Of a stretch of DNA of 64,000 nucleotides, positions 51,287 to 59,364 are shown one piece after another. The DNA lies in NCBI RefSeq assembly GCF_018614075.1, contig NZ_JAGGOZ010000057.1:1-64000 (forward strand), read 5' to 3'. Origin of the DNA: Streptomyces sp. ISL-94. Lineage in GTDB: Bacteria > Actinomycetota > Actinomycetes > Streptomycetales > Streptomycetaceae. A model generated the notes under the pieces. That model had not been told where the DNA came from. It was given only the letters and a program-made list of their open reading frames with translations, and ran no database searches. Position 1 is the first letter of the stretch; every line of letters begins with the position of its first letter. A program made the position numbers and the translations under genes.

Positions 51287-51359
51287 TCTGGGCGACGACT
51301 GTTCGAGGTGCCACCCGAACGGCTGTGGAAGTGTCGTCGTGCCTGCTTAACCTGGATGC

Positions 51360-52604
51360 ATGGACGTGAACGCGGCGGTCGCCGCAGCTGCAGCGATCGC
51401 CGGTCTGTGCACCGGTGTGATCGCCATGCTGGCGTTCCGCTGGAGCGAGCGCGACCAGGCCCGCCCCACCCGGAGCTCCATGCGCCCCGACATCAACGCG
51501 GTGCTCCCGCCCGGCGTGGACACCGTCCTCTCCGTGCTCCGCTCCTCCGCCGTCGTACTGGACGAGGGGGACGCGGTCGTCAAGGCCAGCTCCGCCGCCT
51601 ACGCCCTCGGGCTCGTACGCGGCGGCAAGCTCGCCGTGGAACCCATGCTCCACATGGCCCGCGACACCCGCCGCGACGGGGAGATACGCCAGGTCGAGCT
51701 CGACCTGCCCCGGCGCGGCACCGGCCGAGGCGAGGCCCTCGCCGTGTCGGCGCGCGTGGCCCCGCTCGGCTCCCGCCTGGTGCTCCTCCTGGTCGAGGAC
51801 CTCACCGAGGCCCGCCGCATCGAGGCCGTACGCCGCGACTTCGTCGCCAACGTGTCGCACGAGCTGAAGACGCCGGTCGGCGCGATCTCCCTGCTCTCCG
51901 AAGCCGTCATGGACGCGGCCGACGACCCCGAGGCGGTCAGCCGCTTCGCGGGCCGCATGCAGATCGAGTCCACCCGGCTCATCAACCTCGTACAGGAGCT
52001 CATCGACCTCTCCCGGGTCCAGAACGACGACCCGCTGGAGGACGCCGAGCCCGTACGCGTGGACACGCTGGTCGCGGAGGCGATCGACCGCTGCCGCCAC
52101 ACGGCCTCCTCCAAGCAGATCACCATGGCCGCGGGAGGCACCGCCGAGCTGCGCGTCTGGGGCAACCGCGGGCAGCTCGCCGCAGCCCTCGGAAATCTGG
52201 TCGAGAACGCCGTCAACTACAGCCCCGCCCGCACCCGTGTCGGCATAGCCGGGCGCAGGGTGGCGGCACCTGGGGGAGACTTGATCGAGATCGCCGTGAC
52301 CGACCAGGGCATCGGCATCCCGGAAAAGGACCGCGAGCGCATCTTCGAGCGCTTCTACCGCGTGGACCCGGCCCGCTCCCGCGCCACGGGAGGCACCGGC
52401 CTCGGCCTTGCGATCGTGAAGCACGTGGCGGCCTCGCACGGCGGGGAGGTGTCGGTCTGGAGCTCCGAGGGCCAGGGCTCCACGTTCACCCTGCGCCTTC
52501 CCGAAGCGGCCGCATCGGCCCCGGTGACGGGCCCCGCACCCGCCCGACCCCTGCCTGAAACCGAAACAGCACCAGCCAAACCTGCCCCGGAGGTCCTTCC
52601 GTGA
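51360..52604 (+). CDS. phoR: Phosphate-sensing histidine kinase PhoR
   Basis: A 414-residue kinase with one N-terminal helix (about 5-27), a PAS-like region (55-145), the phospho-acceptor His167 in FVANVSHELKTPVGA, and ATPase motifs NLVENAVNYS, VTDQGIGIP and GGTGLGLAIVKHVAASHGG. A Pro-rich tail follows. It lacks a large extracellular sensor, as expected when phosphate is sensed through Pst/PhoU. ATG is 6 bases after TAACCT, so leaderless. It overlaps phoP by 4 bp (GTGA). Confidence 0.97.
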   Translation: MDVNAAVAAAAAIAGLCTGVIAMLAFRWSERDQARPTRSSMRPDINAVLPPGVDTVLSVLRSSAVVLDEGDAVVKASSAAYALGLVRGGKLAVEPMLHMARDTRRDGEIRQVELDLPRRGTGRGEALAVSARVAPLGSRLVLLLVEDLTEARRIEAVRRDFVANVSHELKTPVGAISLLSEAVMDAADDPEAVSRFAGRMQIESTRLINLVQELIDLSRVQNDDPLEDAEPVRVDTLVAEAIDRCRHTASSKQITMAAGGTAELRVWGNRGQLAAALGNLVENAVNYSPARTRVGIAGRRVAAPGGDLIEIAVTDQGIGIPEKDRERIFERFYRVDPARSRATGGTGLGLAIVKHVAASHGGEVSVWSSEGQGSTFTLRLPEAAASAPVTGPAPARPLPETETAPAKPAPEVLP

Positions 52605-53281
52605 CCCGAGTGCTCGTCGTCGAGGATGAGGAATCCTTCAGCGACGCCCTGTCCTACATGCTCCGCAAGGAGGGCTTCGAGGTCGCGATCGCCGCGACGG
52701 GGCCCGACGGGCTCGACGAGTTCGAGCGCAACGGCGCCGACCTCGTCCTCCTCGACCTGATGCTCCCCGGACTGCCCGGCACGGAGGTCTGCCGGCAGCT
52801 GCGCGGCCGCTCCAACGTCCCCGTGATCATGGTGACCGCCAAGGACAGCGAGATCGACAAGGTCGTCGGGCTGGAGATAGGAGCCGACGACTACGTCACG
52901 AAGCCCTTCTCCTCGCGCGAGCTGGTCGCCCGCATCCGCGCGGTCCTGCGCCGCCGCGGCGAGCCGGAGGAGGTCACCCCGGCGGCCCTGGAGGCGGGCC
53001 CCGTACGGATGGACGTCGACCGCCACGTGGTCACCGTCGCCGGCGGGAAGGTGGACCTCCCGCTGAAGGAGTTCGACCTGCTGGAGATGCTGCTGCGCAA
53101 CGCGGGCCGCGTGCTGACCCGTATGCAGCTGATCGACCGGGTCTGGGGCGCCGACTACGTCGGCGACACCAAGACCCTCGATGTCCACGTGAAGCGTCTG
53201 CGCGCCAAGATCGAGCCCGACCCGGGCGCGCCGCGCTACCTGGTCACGGTCCGCGGCCTCGGCTACAAGTTCGAGCCGTAA
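52601..53281 (+). CDS. phoP: Phosphate response regulator PhoP
   Basis: A 226-residue OmpR-type regulator. Receiver: VLVVEDEESF, phospho-Asp in LVLLDLMLPGLPG, switch Thr/Lys in MVTAKDS and KPFSSRELV. Winged helix: KVDLPLKEFDLLEMLLRNAGRVLTR and LDVHVKRLRAKIE. It binds PHO boxes such as those at 10828-10849 and 51254-51286 to induce phosphate genes and, in streptomycetes, to delay antibiotic production. Translationally coupled to phoR. Confidence 0.97.
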   Translation: MTRVLVVEDEESFSDALSYMLRKEGFEVAIAATGPDGLDEFERNGADLVLLDLMLPGLPGTEVCRQLRGRSNVPVIMVTAKDSEIDKVVGLEIGADDYVTKPFSSRELVARIRAVLRRRGEPEEVTPAALEAGPVRMDVDRHVVTVAGGKVDLPLKEFDLLEMLLRNAGRVLTRMQLIDRVWGADYVGDTKTLDVHVKRLRAKIEPDPGAPRYLVTVRGLGYKFEP

Positions 53282-53297
53282 ACCGGCTGTACGAGGA

Positions 53298-53327
53298 GGG
53301 CCCCGGTCGCCGATGCGACCGGGGCCC
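53298..53327. terminator. Bidirectional terminator after phoP
   Basis: A perfect 13-bp stem, GGGCCCCGGTCGC/GCGACCGGGGCCC, with a 4-nt loop, followed by TTCCCTTGT. It separates phoP from the convergent lipoprotein gene. Confidence 0.92.
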
Positions 53328-53355
53328 TTCCCTTGTGTCTACGCCGCTCCGCGCC

Positions 53356-54021
53356 TCAGTGGCCCGCGGCGTGCGAGGCGCTGCCCGACGGGGTCCCGGA
53401 CGGGGTGCCCGCGGCCGCGCCGGTGGCGGCGCCCGACGGGGCCCCGGACGGGGTGCCCGACGGGGTCGCCGCGGGGCTGCCGGAGACGGCGGGGCCGGCG
53501 GCCGGGGCCGCCGTCGGGCCGTAGCCCGCGTACATGCCGGTGGCCGGGACCACAAGGGCCTCCAGCTCGACGTCGCCCGTGCTGCTCAGCTGGAAGGTGA
53601 CGTCCTGGACGTCGCCGTCCTTGGCGGCCTCGGCGCCGTCCTCGATCACGGCCGAGGCGTTGCCCTTGCCGCCCAGCACGAGGGAGCCGCCGGCCGGCAC
53701 GGTGATCTTGCCCGAGCCCTCGGCCGGCTTCAGGGTGACCTTGCCCTTGCCGCCCCCGAGGGTGATGCCGTCGAGGGTCTGCGCCTTGGTGCCGGAGTTG
53801 AAGACGGTCGCCGAGACGGCGGCCGGGCCCTTCTTCTCCTTGCCGCCCTGGGTGATCACCAGTGCGTTCTGGATCTTGATCTCGCCCTTGGTGACGGCGG
53901 CGTTGTCCGGCTTGATCTGAAGGGTCTGCGCATCGCTGCCCGCACCGCATGCGGCCAGCGAGGCGATCGAGAACACGACGGCGGTGGCGGCGAGGGCGCC
54001 GCGTCGAAGGCTGCGGCTCAC
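53356..54021 (-). CDS. Putative lipoprotein with Pro-Ser-Gly-Thr repeat tail
   Basis: A 221-residue exported protein. The signal peptide ends in the lipobox SLAAC (Cys25). The mature part (to about 165) is beta-rich with phrases like IKIQNALVITQ and AAVSATVFNSGTKAQTL, reminiscent of DUF461/copper-chaperone-like folds, but the Met/His copper ligands are missing. The tail is a low-complexity run of PSGTPSGAPSGA units. Function unknown. Convergent with phoP; its promoter side is the long carD upstream region. Confidence 0.8.
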   Translation of the reverse strand: MSRSLRRGALAATAVVFSIASLAACGAGSDAQTLQIKPDNAAVTKGEIKIQNALVITQGGKEKKGPAAVSATVFNSGTKAQTLDGITLGGGKGKVTLKPAEGSGKITVPAGGSLVLGGKGNASAVIEDGAEAAKDGDVQDVTFQLSSTGDVELEALVVPATGMYAGYGPTAAPAAGPAVSGSPAATPSGTPSGAPSGAATGAAAGTPSGTPSGSASHAAGH

Positions 54022-54610
54022 GGCGGCGGCAACTCCTTGGACGTACGGAACGGGCGGGGGGCTCTCGGAACGGCCGAGGTAAAGCCGCTCGAAGGGTGTG
54101 TCAGCGCGCTTAGGTTACCGAGCCGCCGCCCTGCCCCCGCACCCGACCCTCCGCAGCGCGGCGGCCGCCCTCGGCGCCACCCGCGATCTTGCATTCGCGC
54201 GCGGGTGGCGCCGCGCCGATCGCGGGGCGCCCGCATTCCGTCCGCCGCGCCCGCGGTGATCAATTCCCGGATTCCCCCGAACGCCGCTTCGTGATCAATT
54301 ACCGATTGGGCCGGAACTGGATCCGTACGGGCGCCCGCCAGTCGAACGGAGTAGTTCGGTTTCTCGGCGCCGAACCCGGCAAAACGGGACGTACGTCACA
54401 CTGGCGAGGGTGCCGGGCAGGTGTAGCGTGGCCCATTCGCCCGGTCCGCACAGCGCCCCCGACCTGCGAATACCCCCTTCCGCAAGCCCTTCGCAGCACG
54501 TTCCCGTTGCTGTTGTCAAGCCCTGAGATGTGCTCTGACCTGCGAAAACGCCATTCATAACAGTCAGTTCTCGTGTTACCCTGGATAGCCACGGAAGGGG
54601 TACCTGTCAC
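54022..54610. other. Long AT-richer intergenic region upstream of carD
   Basis: No gene is supported in these 589 bp. It contains a direct repeat of GTGATCAATT (54256-54265 and 54291-54300, 35 bp apart) and a direct repeat of GACCTGCGAA (54461-54470 and 54537-54546, 76 bp apart). Just before carD lies GTTACCCTGGATAG and the GGAAGGGG ribosome site. The repeats look regulatory. Confidence 0.55.
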
Positions 54611-55093
54611 ATGACGTTCAAGGTTGGCGACACCGTGGTCTATCCCCATCACGGGGCCGCGCTGATCGAGGCCATTGAGACTCGCCAGATCAAAGGCGTG
54701 GACAAGACCTACTTGGTGCTCAAGGTCGCCCAGGGCGACCTGACGGTTCGTGTGCCTGCGGACAATGCGGAGTTCGTCGGCGTTCGCGACGTAGTCGGCC
54801 AGGACGGGCTGGACCGGGTCTTCGAGGTGCTCCGCGCACCGTATGCAGAAGAGCCGACGAACTGGTCCCGGCGCTACAAGGCAAATCTGGAGAAGCTCGC
54901 TTCTGGCGATGTCATCAAGGTCGCCGAAGTGGTGCGTGACCTGTGGCGTCGTGAGCGTGAGCGCGGGCTTTCCGCGGGTGAGAAGCGCATGCTCGCGAAG
55001 GCGCGCCAGATCCTGGTGAGCGAGCTCGCGCTCGCCGAGAACACGAACGAGGACAAGGCCGAGGCCCTCCTCGACGAGGTGCTCGCGTCCTGA
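54611..55093 (+). CDS. carD: CarD-family RNA polymerase-binding transcription factor
   Basis: A 160-residue protein that stabilises open promoter complexes at many actinobacterial promoters. N-terminal RNAP-interacting Tudor-like domain (FKVGDTVVYPHHGAALIEAI at 3-22) and C-terminal helical DNA-binding domain with the key Trp85-area (NWSRRYKANLEKLASGD) and the LWRRERERGLSAGEKRML helix. Length is that of mycobacterial CarD (162). It has a notably long upstream region and is followed 300 bp later by ispD. Confidence 0.97.
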   Translation: MTFKVGDTVVYPHHGAALIEAIETRQIKGVDKTYLVLKVAQGDLTVRVPADNAEFVGVRDVVGQDGLDRVFEVLRAPYAEEPTNWSRRYKANLEKLASGDVIKVAEVVRDLWRRERERGLSAGEKRMLAKARQILVSELALAENTNEDKAEALLDEVLAS

Positions 55094-55167
55094 CGCGAGT
55101 CCCCGTTCGGTTCGAGTTCACCGAAGTTCAGCAAAACAGTGTGTACACAGTTGTGCCGCGGTGCCCG

Positions 55168-55200
55168 ATGACAAGGCCTCTCCTCCACGAGAGGCCTGTT
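55168..55200 (+). terminator. Terminator of carD
   Basis: Hairpin AAGGCCTCTC-6nt-GAGAGGCCT followed by GTTG, 75 bp after the carD stop. Confidence 0.75.
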
Positions 55201-55230
55201 GCCGGGCGCTGCGGCATGTCTGTTTCCATC

Positions 55231-55275
55231 CATGCGTCTCACGGCCATGCATCTCACTGCCATGCGTCTCACTGG
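55231..55275 (+). repeat. Three tandem 15-bp repeats upstream of ispD
   Basis: CATGCGTCTCACGGC, CATGCATCTCACTGC and CATGCGTCTCACTGG follow one another. Fifteen bases per unit keep frame with ispD and would read (MRLTA)-type units, but the ispD start is more likely downstream at 55397. Confidence 0.85.
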
Positions 55276-55396
55276 CGTGCCGGATCCGGGCAGCCTGCTC
55301 GACCGGTCGTCACGGAAGGGGCGAGGGCGTCGCACCCGGCACCCTTCAGGCCATACCCATGTCGGCCGAAGTCACAAACCTGGCTCGGAGCTACTG

Positions 55397-56143
55397 ATGT
55401 CTGACGAAACGCGCCCCCACCGGACCGCCGCCGTGATCCCGGCCGCCGGCCGCGGGGTACGCCTCGGTCCCGGCGCCCCCAAGGCCCTGCGGTCCATCGG
55501 AGGCGTCCCCATGCTGATCCACGCCGTCCGCGCGATGGCCCGCTCCCGAGCGGTCTCCGTCGTGGTGGTCGTCGCCCCCTCCGACGGCGCCGCCGAGGTG
55601 CGCATGCTCCTGAACGAGCATGCGCTGCCCGACCGCACCGAGATCCTGGTCGTCCCCGGCGGGGAGACCCGCCAGGAGTCCGTACGCGCCGGGCTGCACG
55701 CCCTCCCCGCGGACGTCACCTCCGTACTCATCCACGACGCGGCCCGCCCGTTCGTCCCCGTGGAGACCGTCGACTCCGTCATCGAGGCCGTACGCGGCGG
55801 CGCCCCCGCCGTGGTGCCCGCCCTGCCGCTGGCCGACACCGTCAAGGAGGTCGAGCCCGGCGAGCCCGGCGACCCCGAGCCGGTCGTCGCCACGCCCGAG
55901 CGGGCCCGGCTGCGCGCCGTCCAGACCCCCCAGGGCTTCGACCTCGCCACCCTCCTGCGCGCTCACGCGGAGATCGCCGTCGACGGCGAGGGCGCCACCG
56001 ACGACGCCGGCATGGTGGAGCGGCTCGGCGTCACCGTCGTGGTGGTCCCCGGCCACGAAGAGGCCTTCAAGGTCACCCGCCCGCTCGACCTGGTCCTCGC
56101 CGAGGCCGTTCTCGCCCGCAGGAGGGCCACCGATGTCTACTAG
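55397..56143 (+). CDS. ispD: 2-C-methyl-D-erythritol 4-phosphate cytidylyltransferase
   Basis: A 248-residue enzyme of the MEP isoprenoid pathway; it makes CDP-methylerythritol. Nucleotide-binding start AAVIPAAGRGVRLGPGAPKAL, GGETRQESVRAGL and HDAARPFV are diagnostic, with QTPQGFDLATLLRAH near the end. Start ATG (MSDETRPH) follows GGAGCTACTG; the frame is open further upstream, but without family support. It overlaps ispF by 11 bp. Confidence 0.95.
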   Translation: MSDETRPHRTAAVIPAAGRGVRLGPGAPKALRSIGGVPMLIHAVRAMARSRAVSVVVVVAPSDGAAEVRMLLNEHALPDRTEILVVPGGETRQESVRAGLHALPADVTSVLIHDAARPFVPVETVDSVIEAVRGGAPAVVPALPLADTVKEVEPGEPGDPEPVVATPERARLRAVQTPQGFDLATLLRAHAEIAVDGEGATDDAGMVERLGVTVVVVPGHEEAFKVTRPLDLVLAEAVLARRRATDVY

Positions 56144-56630
56144 CCGGCCCCTGATCCCGCTCGTCGGCATCGGCACCGACGTGCACGCCTTCGAGACCGG
56201 CCGCGAGCTGTGGTGCGCCGGCCTGCTCTGGGAGGGCGAGGACGGCCTCGCCGGGCACTCCGACGGCGACGTCGCCGCGCACGCCGCCTGCGACGCGCTG
56301 TTCTCCGCCGCCGGCGCCGGCGACCTCGGCGCGCACTTCGGCACCTCACGCCCCGAGTGGTCCGGCGCCGCCGGGGTCACCCTCCTGGCGGAGGCCGCCC
56401 GTATCGTCCGCGCCGAGGGCTTCGAGATCGGCAACATCGCCATCCAGGTGATCGGCGTACGCCCGAAGATCGGCAAGCGGCGCGAAGAGGCGCAGAAGGC
56501 CCTCGCCGCCGCCGCGGGCGCCCCCGTCTCCGTCTCCGGCACCACCACCGACGGTCTGGGCCTCACCGGCCGTGCCGAAGGGCTCGCCGCCATCGCCACA
56601 GCCCTCGTGTACCGGACGAACCAGACCTGA
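56133..56630 (+). CDS. ispF: 2-C-methyl-D-erythritol 2,4-cyclodiphosphate synthase
   Basis: A 165-residue enzyme that cyclises CDP-methylerythritol phosphate, the fifth step of the MEP pathway. Zinc ligands are in GTDVHAFE (Asp16, His18) and GHSDGDVAAHAACDAL; the CDP-binding TTTDGLGLTGRAEGL is near the C-terminus. The ATG has GGAGGG upstream, inside ispD, so the two are coupled. Confidence 0.96.
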   Translation: MSTSRPLIPLVGIGTDVHAFETGRELWCAGLLWEGEDGLAGHSDGDVAAHAACDALFSAAGAGDLGAHFGTSRPEWSGAAGVTLLAEAARIVRAEGFEIGNIAIQVIGVRPKIGKRREEAQKALAAAAGAPVSVSGTTTDGLGLTGRAEGLAAIATALVYRTNQT

Positions 56631-56665
56631 AAACGCCCGGAGGCGGCACATCTTCGACAACAAAG

Positions 56666-56697
56666 GTGCCCCGGGGCCCCAAAGGGTCGCGGGGCAC
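56666..56697 (+). terminator. Hairpin between ispF and cysS
   Basis: GTGCCCCG/CGGGGCAC arms around a G/C-rich loop, directly before the cysS promoter; probably ends ispDF. Confidence 0.6.
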
Positions 56698-56724
56698 TGC
56701 TATGCGCGCACTACCCTGGATGCC

Positions 56725-58146
56725 GTGACTATTCGCCTGTACGACACCAGCGCCCGGCAGATCCGCGACTTCACCCCGCTCGTCCCGGGCTGCGTCTCGA
56801 TCTACCTGTGCGGCGCCACGGTGCAGGCAGCCCCGCACATCGGGCACGTCAGGTCCTATCTGAACTTCGACATCATGCGCCGCTGGTTCACCTACCGCGG
56901 CCTCGACGTCACCTTCATCCGCAACGTCACCGACATCGACGACAAGATCATCAGGAAGGGTGCCGAACAGGGGCGCCCCTGGTGGTCCATCGGCTACGAG
57001 AACGAGCGCGCCTTCAACGACGGCTACAACGCGCTCGGCTGCCTCCCGCCCACCTACGAGCCGCGCGCCACCGGCCATGTGCCCGAGATGATCGAGATGA
57101 TGCGCGGCCTCATCGAGCGCGGCCACGCGTACGAGGCGGACGGCAGCGTCTACTTCGACGTGCGCTCCTTCCCCGGCTACCTGGCGCTGTCCCGGCAGGA
57201 CATCGACGACCTGCGCCAGCCCGCCGAGGAGGGCATCACCGGCAAGCGCGACCCCCGCGACTTCGCCATGTGGAAGGCCTCCAAGCCCGGCGAGCCCGAC
57301 TGGGAGACCCCGTGGGGCCGCGGCCGTCCCGGCTGGCACCTGGAGTGCTCCGCGATGGCGCACAAGTACCTCGGCAGCGCCTTCGACATCCACGGCGGCG
57401 GGCTCGACCTGATCTTCCCGCACCACGAGAACGAGATCGTCCAGGCCCAGGCCTTCGGCGACGAGTTCGCCAAGTACTGGGTCCACAACGCCTGGGTCAC
57501 CATGTCCGGCGAGAAGATGTCGAAGTCCCTCGGGAACTCGGTGCTCGTCTCCGAGATGGTCAAGCAGTGGCGCCCGATCGTCCTGCGCTACTACCTCGGC
57601 ACCCCGCACTACCGGTCGATGATCGAGTACAGCGAGGAGGCCCTGCGCGAGGCGGAGTCCGCCTTCGCCCGGATCGAGGGCTTCTGCCAGCGCGTCATCG
57701 AGAAGGCCGGCGGGGCCGTCGAGCCCGCCGCCGAGGTGCCGCCCGCCTTCGCCGAGGCCATGGACGACGACCTCGGCGTGCCGCAGGCGCTCGCCATCGT
57801 CCACACCACCGTCCGCCAGGGCAACAGCGCGCTCGCCGCCGACGACAAGGACGCGGCCATCGCACGCCTCTCCGAGGTGCGGGCCATGCTCGCCGTCCTC
57901 GGCCTGGACCCGCTCGATCCCCACTGGGCCGGCGAAAACGGAGCAGACCGCGGCGAGACGGGTATGAAAAAGAGTGTCCACGGCGCCGTGGACACCCTCG
58001 TCCGGCTCGTCCTGGAACAGCGCGAGTCCGCCCGGGCCCGCAAGGACTGGGCGACCGCCGACGCCATCCGCGACCAGCTCCAGCAGTCCGGACTGGTCAT
58101 CGAGGACAGCCCGGCCGGACCGCGCTGGACGCTCGGCCCCCGCTGA
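56725..58146 (+). CDS. cysS: Cysteinyl-tRNA synthetase
   Basis: A 473-residue class I synthetase charging tRNA-Cys. The HIGH motif is HIGHVRSY (about 38-45) and the KMSKS motif KMSKSLGN (about 266-273). Zinc ligands fit Cys29, Cys209-area (GWHLECSAM) and FPHHENEI. The GTG start lies 7 bases after TACCCT, so the mRNA is probably leaderless. No T-box is seen. A terminator separates it from rlmB. Confidence 0.97.
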   Translation: MTIRLYDTSARQIRDFTPLVPGCVSIYLCGATVQAAPHIGHVRSYLNFDIMRRWFTYRGLDVTFIRNVTDIDDKIIRKGAEQGRPWWSIGYENERAFNDGYNALGCLPPTYEPRATGHVPEMIEMMRGLIERGHAYEADGSVYFDVRSFPGYLALSRQDIDDLRQPAEEGITGKRDPRDFAMWKASKPGEPDWETPWGRGRPGWHLECSAMAHKYLGSAFDIHGGGLDLIFPHHENEIVQAQAFGDEFAKYWVHNAWVTMSGEKMSKSLGNSVLVSEMVKQWRPIVLRYYLGTPHYRSMIEYSEEALREAESAFARIEGFCQRVIEKAGGAVEPAAEVPPAFAEAMDDDLGVPQALAIVHTTVRQGNSALAADDKDAAIARLSEVRAMLAVLGLDPLDPHWAGENGADRGETGMKKSVHGAVDTLVRLVLEQRESARARKDWATADAIRDQLQQSGLVIEDSPAGPRWTLGPR

Positions 58147-58165
58147 GCCCAGGCAGCTGAGCTTG

Positions 58166-58195
58166 GTGTGCTGCCCGGGCCTCCGGGCGGCACAC
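58166..58195 (+). terminator. Terminator after cysS
   Basis: A 13-pair stem (GTGTGCTGCCCGG/CCGGGCGGCACAC, one G-U) followed by TCTTCAT. Confidence 0.85.
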
Positions 58196-58241
58196 TCTTC
58201 ATACGTACATACCGCAGCATCAACGAAAACAGGTAGAAGTC

Positions 58242-59213
58242 ATGGCCGGGAACAGCCAGCGCAGGAACCGCCGCACGTCCAACAAGAAGGGCGCGACGGT
58301 CGGCAGCGGTGGCCAGCGGCGCAAGGGCCTGGAGGGCAAGGGCCCGACCCCGCCCGCCGCCGAGCGCAAGGGCCACAAGAAGAACCGCGTCGGCAACGCC
58401 ATGGCGCGGCAGGCCGCCAAGCGCCGCCCGGCCCCGCGCCGCGGCGGTCCCAAGGGCACCAGCGAGATGGTCGTCGGCCGCAATCCGGTCTTCGAGGCGC
58501 TGCGCGACGGGGTCCCGGCCACCACGCTCTACGTCCAGCAGTTCATCGACAACGACGAGCGCGTCCGCGAGGCCCTCCAGCTCGCGTCCGAGCGCGGCAA
58601 CATCAACCTGATGGAAGCCCCGCGCCCCGAGCTCGACCGCATGACCAACGGGCTCAACCACCAGGGCCTGGTCCTCCAGGTCCCGCCGTACGAGTACGCG
58701 CACCCCGAGGACCTCACCGCCGCCGCCTACGACGACGGCGACGACCCGCTGATCGTGGCCCTCGACGGGGTCACCGACCCGCGCAACCTCGGTGCGATCG
58801 TCCGCTCCGTCTCCGCCTTCGGCGGCCACGGCGTGGTCATCCCCGAGCGCCGCGCCGCCGGCATGACCGCCGGTGCCTGGAAGAGCTCGGCCGGCACCGC
58901 CGCCCGTACCCCGGTCTCCCGCGTCACCAACCTGACCCGCGCCCTCCAGGAGTACAAGAAGGCCGGCATCACCATCGTCGGCCTCGCCGCCGAGGGCGAG
59001 CACACGGTGAACGACCTGGACGCGCTCGGCGGTCCGGTCGTCATCGTCGTCGGCTCCGAGGGCAAGGGCCTCGGCCGCCTCGTCGGTGAGAACTGCGACT
59101 ACCTCGTCCGCATCCCGATGCCGGGCGGCGCCGAGTCCCTCAACGCCGGCGTCGCCGCCGGCGTCGTGCTCTACGAGGCGGCTCGCCGCCGCGCCGAGCG
59201 CGGCCGCGTCTGA
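58242..59213 (+). CDS. rlmB: 23S rRNA 2'-O-methyltransferase (SpoU/TrmH family)
   Basis: A 323-residue RNA methyltransferase that modifies the ribose of a 23S rRNA guanosine. SpoU motifs: motif 1 DPRNLGAIVRSVSAFGGHGVVIPERRAA, motif 2 VVIVVGSEGKGLGRL, motif 3 IPMPGGAESLNAGVAAGVVLYEAAR. The first 75 residues form a very basic extension (Lys/Arg-rich) usual in actinobacteria. No ribosome site is strong (GGTAGAAGTC). It often follows cysS in streptomycetes. Confidence 0.94.
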   Translation: MAGNSQRRNRRTSNKKGATVGSGGQRRKGLEGKGPTPPAAERKGHKKNRVGNAMARQAAKRRPAPRRGGPKGTSEMVVGRNPVFEALRDGVPATTLYVQQFIDNDERVREALQLASERGNINLMEAPRPELDRMTNGLNHQGLVLQVPPYEYAHPEDLTAAAYDDGDDPLIVALDGVTDPRNLGAIVRSVSAFGGHGVVIPERRAAGMTAGAWKSSAGTAARTPVSRVTNLTRALQEYKKAGITIVGLAAEGEHTVNDLDALGGPVVIVVGSEGKGLGRLVGENCDYLVRIPMPGGAESLNAGVAAGVVLYEAARRRAERGRV

Positions 59214-59265
59214 TCCACGCCTGCGGCTTGATCCACTTGGCTCACGGAAAGTGACCCGTGAGCGT

Positions 59266-59294
59266 GCCACCCCGCCCGTTGTGGGCGGGGTGGC
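59266..59294 (+). terminator. Terminator after rlmB
   Basis: Perfect 12-bp stem GCCACCCCGCCC/GGGCGGGGTGGC, 5-nt loop, then TTGATCTT. Confidence 0.92.
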
Positions 59295-59364
59295 TTGATC
59301 TTGACGGGTCTCGGACAGATCCCTGATGTCAAGGCAGTGTCCTAAACACTGATCACTCGGTTAG

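Noticed and set aside
55199..55396. N-terminal extension of IspD
   Set aside because: The frame is open, but family members start at the MSDETR-like position with its own ribosome site, and the extension is repeat-derived.
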